Notes: generated from the letters alone by a model not told the origin. DNA of 64,000 nt from Streptomyces sp. B21-105 (GCF_036898465.1 NZ_JARUMJ010000001.1:1984001-2048000); one strand, 5' to 3'. Counted from the stretch's first letter, positions 33,601 through 41,475 are shown. Translations and numbers: made by a program.

Positions 33601-34873
33601 CCTCGGCCTCCTCGTGCTCCTCACCAAGGGCGGGCTCGGGCTCCGGGGCCGGGTCGGGCTCGACAGCCGGCACGGCCTCCGGGACGGGAGGCTCGCCGGC
33701 GACCGGCACGGCTTGCGTCGGCGTCTGCGGGGCCGGGGCAGTCACGTCGGAGAGATGGGCGTCCGATACCTGGACCTGCGGCTGCGGCTCGAGCTCGGGC
33801 TCGGGCTCAGGCTCGGGCTCGGGCTTGAGCTCGGGCTCGGGCTCCTGGGCGGCTTCCGCCGCGGGGCCCGCTTCAAAAGCGTCCGGGGTGTCCGGGGTGT
33901 CCGTCTCCACCGGCTCGGCGGGCTGGACCGCCTCCGCGGCGACCTCTCCATCCGGCTCCGCGGCTTCCGGTGTCAGGGACGCCGCCGGGGCGTCCTCGTC
34001 CGCCGCCCCCGGCGCCGTCGGCTCGGCGGGGACGTCCGCCGGCTGGTCGCCGCCGGACACGGGCGCGTCTGCGGCCTCGGCCAGCTCCTGTCCGGCCTCC
34101 GCCATCATCGCGGCGCCCAGCAGTTCACCGGGGTCGACGACGCCGTACGTCCCGGTGGACGGCGGCTCCGGCGACGCGCCTTCGGGGTCGGCGTGCTCGC
34201 TCCCGGGTTCCTGCGGGGCGGTCGCGGCGACCGCCTCGGTTGCCACCCGGGCCACCAAGGCCTGGGCCGCGCCCGCCGGTTCGCCCTGCTGACGCGCCGC
34301 GACCGGGGCCGGAACGGCCGCCTCCACGGTCGTCACGCCGGAAGCGGCCGGCGCCTGCGCCGTGACCTGCGCGGCGCCCCAGGGGGACGCGCCCTGCAGC
34401 GGCATCTCGCGCAGCTGGGGCACGTCGAGGTACTCGGGTCCCGAGGGGGACGGGCCGGGCTGGCGGACCGGCGCGCCCGCGGGGCCGCGGTCGGCGAGGG
34501 AACGGACCGGGCTGGCGGAGGCGTCGGGGATCGGCGGCCCGAGGTGCAGGGGGCGACGCGGGGCCGCCTGCGGGGCCTGGCCGGCCGAAGCACCGGGCAG
34601 GCGGACGGCGCTGAGGTCGACCGCGCCGCTGTCGCGGCCGTCCGTCTCGTGCGGGCCGGGCTCGTGCACCGTCTCGACCACCGGCTCCGGGGCGGGCGGG
34701 GCCACCTCGTTGCCCCAGGCACTCTGGGCGCCCGGCAGCAGCAACAGGTCTTCGTCCTCGGCGGTGGTCTCGGAGAGGTAGGCGTACGCACCGTGCGCGG
34801 GGGCGCCCGGCTGCTCCACCACGCCTGCGTTCTCCGGCAGCGCCTCGCCCGGGACCTGGCCGGTGTCGGTCAT
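30668..34873 (-). CDS. cobT: BluB-CobT fusion with ~830-residue disordered N-terminus
   Basis: A 1401-residue three-part protein. Residues 1-825 are low-complexity, rich in Pro, Glu, Ala and Val, with repeats (SEVAV units, PEPEPE runs). Residues about 828-1045 form a BluB nitroreductase-fold domain that makes 5,6-dimethylbenzimidazole from FMNH2 (ERRDIRNGFRDDPIP, AAHTAPSVGHSQPWDFVVIR, GVGWVSFFDE). Residues about 1050-1401 are CobT, which transfers the base to nicotinate mononucleotide: RMTKPPGSLG, FAGDHGVHAQGVTPWPQEVT, GEMGIANTT and the catalytic Glu in RLGEGTGA near residue 1368. Joining BluB and CobT would hand the lower ligand straight to activation. The start ATG at 34871-34873 has GAGGGG upstream, so the long head is truly part of the gene. 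Confidence 0.93.
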   Translation of the reverse strand: MTDTGQVPGEALPENAGVVEQPGAPAHGAYAYLSETTAEDEDLLLLPGAQSAWGNEVAPPAPEPVVETVHEPGPHETDGRDSGAVDLSAVRLPGASAGQAPQAAPRRPLHLGPPIPDASASPVRSLADRGPAGAPVRQPGPSPSGPEYLDVPQLREMPLQGASPWGAAQVTAQAPAASGVTTVEAAVPAPVAARQQGEPAGAAQALVARVATEAVAATAPQEPGSEHADPEGASPEPPSTGTYGVVDPGELLGAAMMAEAGQELAEAADAPVSGGDQPADVPAEPTAPGAADEDAPAASLTPEAAEPDGEVAAEAVQPAEPVETDTPDTPDAFEAGPAAEAAQEPEPELKPEPEPEPEPELEPQPQVQVSDAHLSDVTAPAPQTPTQAVPVAGEPPVPEAVPAVEPDPAPEPEPALGEEHEEAEAPQPVEVAVTESAAEAPEPAASAPETVESGHVQSVDAVAEPTVPRAEPASAEEQPAGVAADAGLAPQPETRPADAEPETRPAHESPIPSATHIADPASHTPDSQQSAPETAVAPEAPVTEPQQESQPEAAPEPEAGPAAVAQPQPVPHPETTAVSQPSAEAPVTDADAPEPVALLAPAVPVPQPVPQAGDATGAAAAPQGPQPALGQPETDHAAHQAQAQDAVPGHPEHASAPPQQPLGQFVPVEDEVPTPAHLAPTPSQPHALPTEVQPVAEPAPEAPVSEVAVSEVAVSEVAVSEVAVSEPAPEAATEAAGGMPSAAAATVSGLSAVTVPAPRETAPGESAPAEVAPGGPGPAPQETGVVAASGVVDPEAVQSPEDLETRAAEQDDAPAAEGVRRGSAGPAAPGYDDAEREAVLKVMRERRDIRNGFRDDPIPHEVLLRVLEAAHTAPSVGHSQPWDFVVIRSADTRRAMHELAVRQRDAYAKSLPKGRAKQFKELKIEAILDTPVNIVVTADPTRGGRHTLGRHTQPQMAPYSSALAVENLWLAARAEGLGVGWVSFFDEREMVRALGLPEHLEVVAYLCVGYVDEFPEEPELMQAGWAKRRPLSWVVHEETYGRRALPGEDPHDLLAETVASVRPLDAKALGEAWERQKRMTKPPGSLGMLEIISAQLSGLSRQCPPPIPEPAAVAIFAGDHGVHAQGVTPWPQEVTAQMVANFLGGGAVCNAFANQVGAEVCVVDVGVAAELPATPGLLPRKVRAGTSDMTTGPAMTREEAKQAIEVGIETARDLVAAGNKALLTGEMGIANTTASAALISVFTGADPAEVTGRGTGINDETLARKTEVVRRALDFHQPDPADPIGVLAAIGGFEHAAMVGLLLGGASLRTPVILDGVSAGAAALVARAIAPEVLAACIAGHRSAEPGHVAALNKLGLRPLVDLDLRLGEGTGALLALPLVQSTARAMHEVATFDSAGVTEK
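32700..32774 (-). repeat. 15-bp in-frame tandem repeat in cobT fusion
   Basis: Four exact copies of GAGACCGCGACCTCG (plus-strand reading) plus a fifth degenerate one, coding for EVAVS units in the disordered segment. Being a multiple of three, copy-number change keeps the frame. Confidence 0.9.
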
Positions 34874-35237
34874 GCGTACCCCTCGCCCATCGGTTAGTGC
34901 TCTTACGACCAGCTCGCCCGGAGCGGCGCACCGACCGCCCCGCAGTGAGAACGAGCGTCCGTGCCCAGCGGCACGAACGACCCGCTCGAAAAAGCGACAA
35001 AGCCATACAGTGGCATTGTCCCGTCCGTCGTGTCGTCGCGACAGCTTGATCCGCGACGCTCCGCTGTGGACTGCGCCACGTTGCGCGCCCTCCGGTTCTG
35101 CCGTACCACATCCAGCCCAAAAGGGAGGTGCTTTCCGGACATTGACCGACGAAGCGCCGGGCGACCGAAAGCGGTACGACGATCGGCCAGCCTACCGCGC
35201 GCGGTACGACAACAGGATCACCGGGCGGCGTCCCTGG
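34874..35237 (-). other. 364-bp leader between cobL and cobT fusion
   Basis: No gene with support. A GCCACTG string (35008-35014, minus strand) recalls part of the B12 box, but the other conserved blocks of a cobalamin riboswitch were not found. A 37-residue minus-strand frame starting at 35016 has no ribosome binding site. The length of the gap suggests its own promoter for cobT. Confidence 0.4.
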
Positions 35238-36452
35238 TCAGGTCCTGCGGTCCGCGAGAACCCCCGTGAGCAGGAACGCGACGCTCCGCTCCGTCTCCCT
35301 CCAGACCCGGGTGTCGAGCTCGACGGCCTGGACGAGGGCGCACTCGACGCGGTAGTCGTGCTCGGTCAGGTCGCGGCCCACGCGTTCGGCGGCGTCCCGG
35401 GTGCCCGCGTGGGTGACGATGCGCTGCGGGCGGCGGTCGGCGACCGCGGCGACGACGGCCGTTCCCCCGCCGCCGACCCGGACGACGTCCGGTTCGGGCA
35501 GGTTCTCCAGTACGTGCGGGGCGTCGCCGCGGACGATCTGGAGCTGGACCCCGTGCCGGCGCGCGGCGGCGTCGGTGCGGGCGCAGGCCGACATGTCCCG
35601 GTCGACGGCGATGACGGCGGCGCCCGCCCGCGCGGCGTCGGTGGCGAAGGCGCCGCTGCCGCAGCCGATGTCCCAGACGAGGTCGCCCGTCCGCGGCCCC
35701 AGGTGGGCGAGTTGGGCCGCGCGCAGCAGCGGCGCCTCGCCCTCGCCCAGCTCGCCGCCGTAGGTGTCGGCGGGCAGGGTCCAGCCGCGCGGGCCGGCGC
35801 CCGGGTCACGGCCGGCGATCCAGCCGGCGTCCCCGGCGGCGACCGGACCGGCGGGGCCGATGACGATGACGACGTTGGGGTCGCGCCAGTCGTGGTCGGC
35901 CGCCTTGTCGGAGGTGACGACGCTGACCTGCTCGCGGTCGGTGCCGAGTTCCTCGCAGACCACGAAGGTGCGGTGCACGCCCTCCATGAGCAGGCCGAGT
36001 TCGGCGGGTCCGGCTCCCGGGGAGGTGAGGACGGCGACCTTGGTGTGGGCGCGGCACACGTTGACCGCCCGGCGCAGGGTGCGCCGGTGAGCGACGACGA
36101 CCTGGGCGTCGTCCCAGGGCATCCCGGCCCGGGCGAAGGCCGCGGCGACGGCGGAGACGGCCGGGACGACCTCGACCTCCAGGCCGAACTCGGGTGCGCG
36201 CAGGGTCCGTACGACGCCGAAGAAGCCCGGGTCGCCGTCGGCGAGGACGACGGCGGTGCCCCGGTGGACGGTGATGCGGCGGGCGGCGAGGGCGACGCTG
36301 CCGAGCCGGATGCGTTCCGCGCCGGGCGGCACTTCGGGCAGCGCCAGGTGGTGGGCGGCGCCGGCCACCAGCGTGGCGGCGCCCAGAGCGGAGCGGGCCG
36401 CGTCGGTCAGCGGCGAGCCGTCCCAGCCGATCACCGTGACGCGGTCGGCCAT
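35238..36452 (-). CDS. cobL: Precorrin-6Y C5,15-methyltransferase (CbiE-CbiT)
   Basis: A 404-residue bifunctional enzyme of aerobic cobalamin synthesis that methylates C5 and C15 and decarboxylates the corrin ring. Residues 1-200 are the CbiE tetrapyrrole methylase (VTVIGWDGSPLT, LADGDPGFFGVVRTL, VPAVSAVAAAFARAGMPWDD). Residues 235-404 are CbiT, a Rossmann methyltransferase with the SAM loop VWDIGCGSGAFATDAARAG and a GGGG loop (VRVGGGGTAVV). ATG at 36450-36452. First of the three cobalamin genes on this strand here; a 95-bp gap separates it from the acetyltransferase gene upstream. Confidence 0.95.
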   Translation of the reverse strand: MADRVTVIGWDGSPLTDAARSALGAATLVAGAAHHLALPEVPPGAERIRLGSVALAARRITVHRGTAVVLADGDPGFFGVVRTLRAPEFGLEVEVVPAVSAVAAAFARAGMPWDDAQVVVAHRRTLRRAVNVCRAHTKVAVLTSPGAGPAELGLLMEGVHRTFVVCEELGTDREQVSVVTSDKAADHDWRDPNVVIVIGPAGPVAAGDAGWIAGRDPGAGPRGWTLPADTYGGELGEGEAPLLRAAQLAHLGPRTGDLVWDIGCGSGAFATDAARAGAAVIAVDRDMSACARTDAAARRHGVQLQIVRGDAPHVLENLPEPDVVRVGGGGTAVVAAVADRRPQRIVTHAGTRDAAERVGRDLTEHDYRVECALVQAVELDTRVWRETERSVAFLLTGVLADRRT

Positions 36453-36547
36453 CGTCGTCAGTCTCCCCCGGGTTCACGCAGGCAGCGGGCTCCGTGAGGG
36501 TACCTGCTCGGCGGGTGGGGGCGACGGCGGTGTCACCGTCGGCGGGG

Positions 36548-37186
36548 TCAGTTCCAGTCGGTGTACGACGTGAATCCGCCGCTCTCGGCGAAGTGCTCGC
36601 CCGCGCCGTCCAGGTCCTCCGGGAGGAGGCTGTAGACGATGTAGTCGGTGCGCACCTCGTTCCAGGTGCCGTCCTCGGCGCGGGCGCGGGCTATACAGGC
36701 GCTGCGCAGGACGCCCTCGCTGATGCAGCCGATCTTCTGCGCGACCTGCTGGGCGGCGGTGTTGTCGGCGGCCGTGCGCAGCTCGATGCGCTCGAACTTC
36801 TGGTCGGTGAACAGCCATTGGGCGGTGGCCAGTGCCGCCTCGGAGGCGTAGCCCTCGCCGCGCGCCCAGGGGGCGATGATGTACGACAGCTCGGTGGAGC
36901 GGACGTGCCAGTTGGTCTTGGCGAGCTGGACGACGCCGACCAGACGCTGGGTGAGGAACTCGGTGACGGCGAGGTCGAGGCCGCGTCCCGTGGTGCGGTG
37001 ACCGGGCGCGTACTCGGCGATCCAGCGGCGGGCGGCCGCCTCGTCGAAGGGGTGGGGCACGGCGGTCCAGGCGGTGACCTGCTCGTCGTTCATCATGTCG
37101 GCCAGGGCGGGCACGTCGTCCTCGTCGAGGGGACGCAGGCCCAACCGCTCCGTGCTGATGGAGATGTCGGGGAAGGTGCTCGTCAT
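36548..37186 (-). CDS. RimJ/RimL-type GNAT acetyltransferase
   Basis: A 212-residue GNAT of the RimJ/RimL group, which acetylate N-termini of proteins such as ribosomal proteins or small amines. It begins with the usual STERLGLRPLDEDDVPALADM, has the acetyl-CoA loop IAPWARGEGYASEAALATAQW near residue 105, and ends the fold with RTAADNTAAQQVAQKIG. The C-terminal 30 residues (EDLDGAGEHFAES) extend beyond the domain. ATG at 37184-37186. The metNIQ terminator lies between it and metQ; neighbours give no clue to substrate. Confidence 0.9.
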   Translation of the reverse strand: MTSTFPDISISTERLGLRPLDEDDVPALADMMNDEQVTAWTAVPHPFDEAAARRWIAEYAPGHRTTGRGLDLAVTEFLTQRLVGVVQLAKTNWHVRSTELSYIIAPWARGEGYASEAALATAQWLFTDQKFERIELRTAADNTAAQQVAQKIGCISEGVLRSACIARARAEDGTWNEVRTDYIVYSLLPEDLDGAGEHFAESGGFTSYTDWN

Positions 37187-37288
37187 GCGCCGCTCCGTAA
37201 CCTTCGGGACCTCGGGTGAGACCTGCCGCCCCGTCAGGGGGCGGACTGAACTGCCCAGCATGCAGCATGTGAGCCCGGAACCCCACCA

Positions 37289-37321
37289 CGGGGTCCGCGC
37301 CGGCTGAAGGCGCGGACCCCG
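37289..37321. terminator. Terminator of metNIQ
   Basis: Perfect 13-bp stem (37289-37301 with 37309-37321) with a 7-base loop, 24 bp past the metQ stop on the minus strand. No T-tract. Confidence 0.8.
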
Positions 37322-37344
37322 TGCGTGTGTGTCGGGGGCGTGGG

Positions 37345-38178
37345 TCAGAAGGCGGCCACGACGGCTCCGTGGTACTTGTCCTCGATGAACTTCCTCACCT
37401 CGGGAGAGGTGAGCAGAGTGGCCAGCTTCTTCACGCGCGGGTCGTCCTCGTCGCCCTTCTTCACGGCGAGGAAGTTGGCGTACGGGTTGCCCTTCGCGGG
37501 CTCCGCCGCCAGGGCGTCCTTCGCCGGGCTGAGCTCGGCCTCCAGCGCGTAGTTGCCGTTGATCACGGCGGCGTCGACGTCGGAGAGGGAGCGCGGCAGC
37601 TGGGCGGCCTCGAGTTCCTTGAACTTCAGGCCCTTGGGGTTGGAGGTGACGTCCTTGGGGGTGGCGTCGTAACCGACGCCCGGCTTCAGCCCGATGAGGC
37701 CGTGTGCCTGAAGGAGCTTCAGCGCGCGGGCCTCGTTGGTGGTGTCGTTCGGCAGGGCGACGGTGGCGCCCTTCTCCAGCGCGTCGAGCTTCTTGACGCT
37801 GCGGGAGTACAGGCCGAGCGGCTCGAGGTGCACGGTGGCGGCGGGCACGGCGACGATGTCGGTGCCGTTCTTCTTGTTGAAGTCGTCGAGGTACGGCTGG
37901 TGCTGGAAGTAGTTGGCGTCGACCTCACCCTGCTGGACGGCCGTGTTGGGCGTGACGTAGTCCGTGAACTCCTTGACCTCGAGCGTGAGGCCGGCCTTCG
38001 CCGCGAGGTTGTCCTTGATGTAGTCGAGGATCTCGCCCTGCGGGGTGGGGGTGGCGGCGACGGTCAGCGTGGCGTTCGTGTCGGCGCCGGAGTCCTTGTC
38101 CGAGCCGCAGGCGGTGAGTCCGAGGGTGAGGGCTCCGGCGGCGAGGACAGCAGTGGCGATCTTGGCGGTGTTACGCAC
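37345..38178 (-). CDS. metQ: Methionine-binding lipoprotein MetQ
   Basis: A 277-residue NlpA/MetQ lipoprotein that binds methionine outside the cell. The signal peptide ends in the lipobox GLTAC (Cys near residue 24). The mature part has the family pattern ATPTPQGEILDYIKDNLA, KEFTDYVTPNTAVQQGEVDANYFQHQPYL and VINGNYALEAEL. The GTG at 38176-38178 is the start. It is the last gene of the metN-metI-metQ unit; the 111-bp gap to metI contains a threefold 18-bp repeat. Specificity (D/L-methionine or methionine-like) rests on family and operon. Confidence 0.95.
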   Translation of the reverse strand: MRNTAKIATAVLAAGALTLGLTACGSDKDSGADTNATLTVAATPTPQGEILDYIKDNLAAKAGLTLEVKEFTDYVTPNTAVQQGEVDANYFQHQPYLDDFNKKNGTDIVAVPAATVHLEPLGLYSRSVKKLDALEKGATVALPNDTTNEARALKLLQAHGLIGLKPGVGYDATPKDVTSNPKGLKFKELEAAQLPRSLSDVDAAVINGNYALEAELSPAKDALAAEPAKGNPYANFLAVKKGDEDDPRVKKLATLLTSPEVRKFIEDKYHGAVVAAF

Positions 38179-38220
38179 GAAAAGTGCCTTTCCTGAAGGT
38201 GATGCGGCCCCGCTGGGGTG

Positions 38221-38274
38221 TGCGGGGAGTCCGGGTGGCGCGGGGAGTCCGGGTGGCGCGGGGAGTCCGGTGGG
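38221..38274. repeat. 18-bp tandem repeat, three copies, between metI and metQ
   Basis: Units at 38221-38238, 38239-38256 and 38257-38274 (core CGCGGGGAGTCCGGGTGG) differ at only a few bases. They fill most of the metI-metQ gap, so they lie in the operon mRNA. Confidence 0.9.
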
Positions 38275-38289
38275 CGGCCCTTGGAGGGC

Positions 38290-39024
38290 TCAGGCGACCT
38301 TGCCGACGTCGGCGGCCGCCGGCTCCTTCGCCTTCAGCAGGCGGAGCTTGGGGGCCGGGCCCGAGCCGCCGCGGCGGTGCAGGAAGCTGGCCGCGTAGTC
38401 GCCGGCGAACTGGATGAGCGAGATGACGACGGCGAGGACCGCCACCGTGATCCACATCAGGTCGGTCTGGAAGCGCTGGTAGCCGTAGCGGACGGCGATG
38501 TCGCCGAGCCCGCCGGCGCCGACGGTGCCGGCCATGGCGGAGTAGCCGATGAGGGTGACGACCGTGGTCGTGGTGCCCGCGACGAGGGAGGGCAGGGACT
38601 CCGGGACGAGGACCTTGCGCACGATCGTCCAGGTGCCGCCGCCCATCGACTGCACGGCCTCGACGAGCCCGCCGTCCACTTCGCGGACAGCCGTCTCGAC
38701 CAGGCGCGCGAAGAACGGGATGGCCCCGATGGCGAGCGGCACGATCGCGGCCTCGCGGCCGATGGTGGTGCCGGTGAGGGTGCGGGTGAAGTTCATCAGC
38801 GCCACCATCAGGATGATGAAGGGCATCGAGCGGGCGATGTTCACGATCTGCCCGATGACCTTGTTGGCGAAGACGTTCTGGAGCAGGCCGCCGCGGTCGG
38901 TCAGAACCAGCAGCACGCCGAGCGGGAGGCCGCCGGCGACGGCGACGAGGGTGGACCAGCCGACCATGTAGAGGGTGTCCCAACAGGCCTGCGACAGCAG
39001 CGGCTGCATCTCCGACCAGCTCAC
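38290..39024 (-). CDS. metI: Methionine ABC transporter permease MetI
   Basis: A 244-residue permease with five to six transmembrane helices that forms the homodimeric methionine channel. The EAA-type coupling loop is VEAVQSMGGGTWTIVRKVLVPESLPSL near residue 125, the MetI signature (QSMG, VLxPE). ARSMPFIILMVALMNFTR and the GYSAMAGTVGAGGLGDIAVRYGYQ stretch are also typical. The GTG start (39022-39024) overlaps the metN stop by 4 bases. The C-terminal 30 residues are basic and variable. Confidence 0.95.
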   Translation of the reverse strand: MSWSEMQPLLSQACWDTLYMVGWSTLVAVAGGLPLGVLLVLTDRGGLLQNVFANKVIGQIVNIARSMPFIILMVALMNFTRTLTGTTIGREAAIVPLAIGAIPFFARLVETAVREVDGGLVEAVQSMGGGTWTIVRKVLVPESLPSLVAGTTTTVVTLIGYSAMAGTVGAGGLGDIAVRYGYQRFQTDLMWITVAVLAVVISLIQFAGDYAASFLHRRGGSGPAPKLRLLKAKEPAAADVGKVA

Positions 39025-40094
39025 TTGACGCCTCCCTCGATCAGCGCGGGCTCGTGGGGCGCTGGCCCCTGGGGCGCGGGTTCCCCGGGCGCGTGGTCCA
39101 CGACGTCGATCCGCAGGCCCTGCTCGCGCAGGAAGCCGATGGGCACGACGTTGTCCTCGTAGCGGCCGGGCAGTTCGATGCGCATCCGGCCGATCTGGAG
39201 ACCGCCGACGGTGTCGACCGCGGCACCGAGGATCGATATGTCGATGTTGTAGGTGCGCGAGAGCCGGGAGATGACGGGCTGGGTGGCGGCCTCACCGTGG
39301 AAGGTGACGTCGACGACGGTGCGGTCGGGGCCGCTCGCCTCACCGCCGACCGGGAAGAGCGCGGCGGCCAGTTCGGAGCCGGGCACGGCGAGCAGTTCGC
39401 TGACCGTGCCGGACTCGACGACCCTGCCGTGCTCCATGAGCGCGGCGGAGTCGCACACCGACTTCACCACGTCCATCTCGTGCGTGATGAGCAGGACGGT
39501 CAGGCCCAGCTGCCGGTTCAGGTCGCGCAGCAACTGCAGGATGGAGCGGGTGGTCTCGGGGTCCAGTGCGCTGGTCGCCTCGTCGGAGAGCAGCACCTTC
39601 GGGTCGCCGGCCAGTGCGCGGGCGATGCCGACGCGCTGCTTCTGCCCGCCGGAGAGCTGTGCCGGGTAGGCCTTCGCCCGGTCGGCCAGCCCGACCAGGT
39701 CGAGCAGCTCCAGCGCCTTGCGGGAACGTCCCTTCCCGGAGAGGCCGAGGATCTCCAGCGGCAGTTCGACGTTGTCCTGCACGGTCCGCGAGGACAGCAG
39801 GTTGAAGTGCTGGAAGACCATGCCGATCCGGCTGCGCGCCTGCCGCAGCTCCCTGCCGGCGCGGGGTCCGCGCCCGGCGAGCGCGGTGAGGTCCCGCCCG
39901 TCGACGGTGACCGTGCCGGCGGTGGGGCGTTCCAGGAGGTTGACGCAGCGGATGAGCGAGGACTTCCCGGCGCCGGACCGGCCGATGACGCCGTACACCT
40001 CGCCTTCGCGTACGTGCAGGTCGACGCCGTCGAGGGCGGTGACCTCACGGCCGCGCGAGCGGTAGACCTTGGTCAGGCCCGTGGTGGTGATCAC
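39021..40094 (-). CDS. metN: Methionine importer ATPase MetN
   Basis: A 357-residue ABC ATPase that powers methionine uptake. Walker A is GRSGAGKSS (about residue 38), the signature is LSGGQKQR (about 145), Walker B is VLLSDEAT with the catalytic Glu, and the switch His is in LLITHEMD. Residues 270-345 form the NIL/ACT-like C2 domain that senses methionine in MetN (TVVDVTFHGEA, RTYNIDISILGAAVD). GTG at 40092-40094 is the start; the frame is open further upstream but gives unrelated residues. First gene of metN-metI-metQ. The mRNA leader upstream contains a short Cys/Met-rich frame. Confidence 0.96.
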   Translation of the reverse strand: MITTTGLTKVYRSRGREVTALDGVDLHVREGEVYGVIGRSGAGKSSLIRCVNLLERPTAGTVTVDGRDLTALAGRGPRAGRELRQARSRIGMVFQHFNLLSSRTVQDNVELPLEILGLSGKGRSRKALELLDLVGLADRAKAYPAQLSGGQKQRVGIARALAGDPKVLLSDEATSALDPETTRSILQLLRDLNRQLGLTVLLITHEMDVVKSVCDSAALMEHGRVVESGTVSELLAVPGSELAAALFPVGGEASGPDRTVVDVTFHGEAATQPVISRLSRTYNIDISILGAAVDTVGGLQIGRMRIELPGRYEDNVVPIGFLREQGLRIDVVDHAPGEPAPQGPAPHEPALIEGGVK

Positions 40095-40679
40095 GTGGGG
40101 GTTTCCGTCACTGTCGAGTGCGCGGGCGTGGGTGTGCCCGGGCGCACGGATGCAGGCTGTCAGGGCGCGACACGGTTCTCGCCGTGGCGGGAACAACGGG
40201 AGAGAAACATGTGCGCGGGGCGCGGCTCAGTTCACGTACGGCAGACATGCGGCGTACGGACCTGCCACGGCGTCTCGCTTCGGGGCGCGAGCTCGGGGGC
40301 GGTGCGGGGGCCCTCTAGAAGGCGCACATTCGACACATACAACGAGCACCGGGCGTCAGGGTCGCCTCGGTCGCACGGGTGCGGCAGCTCGTCGTGGTCA
40401 TGAGCATCAGTAAACCAGACGTACGGTCCTGACCGAGACTCGGCTGTCCGGATGCCGGACAGCCATGGACAGTCCCGGGCCGCTCCTCCCCAGGTCCGGC
40501 GAACTCCCCTCTCCCGGCCGCGACCAGCGCCGACGGCGCGGACCACCCCCGCACCACGAGGCCGGCAGCCGGTCCGCGGGCCGGGCGCGTTGTGGCCGAC
40601 GCCACGGTCGTCCTGCCGTCCGACGTGGCGGCGCGGGGCCGACCGCGGGGTGTCTGTTACGCCGTATTAAGGTCACTGC
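40095..40679. other. metN leader and divergent promoter region
   Basis: 585 bp between metN (minus) and the membrane-protein gene at 40680 (plus). It holds a short Cys/Met-rich leader frame (40315-40401). No SAM riboswitch of a known class was recognised. The part 40410-40679 has no supported gene. CGTACG palindromes recur at 40232-40260. Confidence 0.5.
40315..40401 (-). CDS. Candidate Cys/Met-rich leader peptide of metNIQ
   Basis: A 28-codon frame that ends ...GARCMCRMCAF-stop, with three Cys and two Met in the last eight codons, 220 bp upstream of metN on the same strand. Such clustering of sulfur amino acid codons just before the stop recalls attenuator peptides, including the cysteine-responsive leaders reported in mycobacteria. 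The ATG at 40399-40401 (or the ATG at 40405-40407) has no strong Shine-Dalgarno, but a TTTACT-like -10 just upstream would give a nearly leaderless mRNA. Translation is not shown; the case rests on composition and position. Confidence 0.5.
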   Translation of the reverse strand: MTTTSCRTRATEATLTPGARCMCRMCAF

Positions 40680-41039
40680 ATGCTTGATGCCCTGACGGCG
40701 GCGACCGGCCTCGCCGCGTTGCTGCTCGCCGCCTGGTGCGGCTGGGCCGCCCACCGCGACCAGCCGACCAAGGACTGGCACTTCATCGGGATGGCCGTGG
40801 TCTCGCTGCTGGCGACGGTCCAGCTGGTGATCGGGATCGTGCAGCTGACGCGGGGCGAGAAGCCGGAACAGGGCACGACGCTCTTCGTGGCGTATCTGCT
40901 GGGCGCGTTCGCGTGCGTGCCGACGGCGGGTTTCATGTCGCTGGCCGAGCGGACCCGTTGGGGTTCGGTGACGGTCGCCGCGGGCGGCGTGGTGCTCGCC
41001 GTGCTCGAGGTGCGGCTCTTCGACATCTGGGGAGGCTGA
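40680..41039 (+). CDS. Integral membrane protein, 119 residues
   Basis: A small membrane protein with four hydrophobic segments (about residues 3-23, 36-60, 68-86, 95-113). Short charged loops (HRDQPTKDWH, RGEKPEQG) separate them. The layout suggests all loops are short and the protein works as a subunit or sensor, but no family is recognised. ATG at 40680. It is followed after one base by another small membrane protein, so the two are probably a pair. Confidence 0.8.
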   Translation: MLDALTAATGLAALLLAAWCGWAAHRDQPTKDWHFIGMAVVSLLATVQLVIGIVQLTRGEKPEQGTTLFVAYLLGAFACVPTAGFMSLAERTRWGSVTVAAGGVVLAVLEVRLFDIWGG

Positions 41040-41040
41040 G

Positions 41041-41475
41041 ATGACGGCGGTGCAGGAGAAGCCGGACCGACTGATCAGCGGGCCGGGGATGCTGCTGGTG
41101 TGGTTCTACGGCGTGATGGTGGTCGGGGCGGTGTCGCGGTCGGCGTACGAGATCGCCGCGCACTTCGAGCGGGCGCCGCTGTCGTACACGCTGTCGGCGG
41201 CGGCCGGCGTGGTGTACGGCTTCATCACGTACTCGCTGGTACGGGGCGGCGAGACGGCCCGCACGGCGGCGCGGTTGTGCTGCGCCGCCGAACTCGCGGG
41301 CGTACTGATCGTCGGGACCTGGACCCTGGTCCAGCCGTCCGCCTTCCCCGAGCCGACCGTGTGGTCCGACTACGGGTTCGGGTACGTCTTCATCCCCGTC
41401 CTGCTGCCGGTGTCGGCCCTGTACTGGCTGCGCACCTCCCGTACGGCCACCCCGGCTGCGCCGTCCACGCCGTAG
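41041..41475 (+). CDS. Integral membrane protein, 144 residues
   Basis: Second gene of the pair, starting one base after the previous stop. After a hydrophilic head (TAVQEKPDRLISGPG) it has four hydrophobic segments (about residues 17-38, 48-70, 80-98, 112-132) and a Thr/Pro/Ala tail. The segment order and size resemble the upstream protein, so both may come from one fold. Function unknown. The stop at 41473-41475 is followed by a 12-bp gap to the convergent GNAT gene. Confidence 0.8.
   Translation: MTAVQEKPDRLISGPGMLLVWFYGVMVVGAVSRSAYEIAAHFERAPLSYTLSAAAGVVYGFITYSLVRGGETARTAARLCCAAELAGVLIVGTWTLVQPSAFPEPTVWSDYGFGYVFIPVLLPVSALYWLRTSRTATPAAPSTP

Noticed and set aside
35008..35014. B12-box-like GCCACTG in the cobT leader
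   Set aside because: Other conserved blocks of the cobalamin riboswitch are absent; a 7-mer alone is not evidence.
34903..35142. 79-codon minus-strand frame between cobL and cobT
   Set aside because: No ribosome binding site, no conserved feature; kept only as part of the intergenic note.
40095..40314. SAM riboswitch upstream of metN
   Set aside because: No recognisable SAM-I, SAM-II or SAM-IV core could be traced by eye; a covariance model search would decide.
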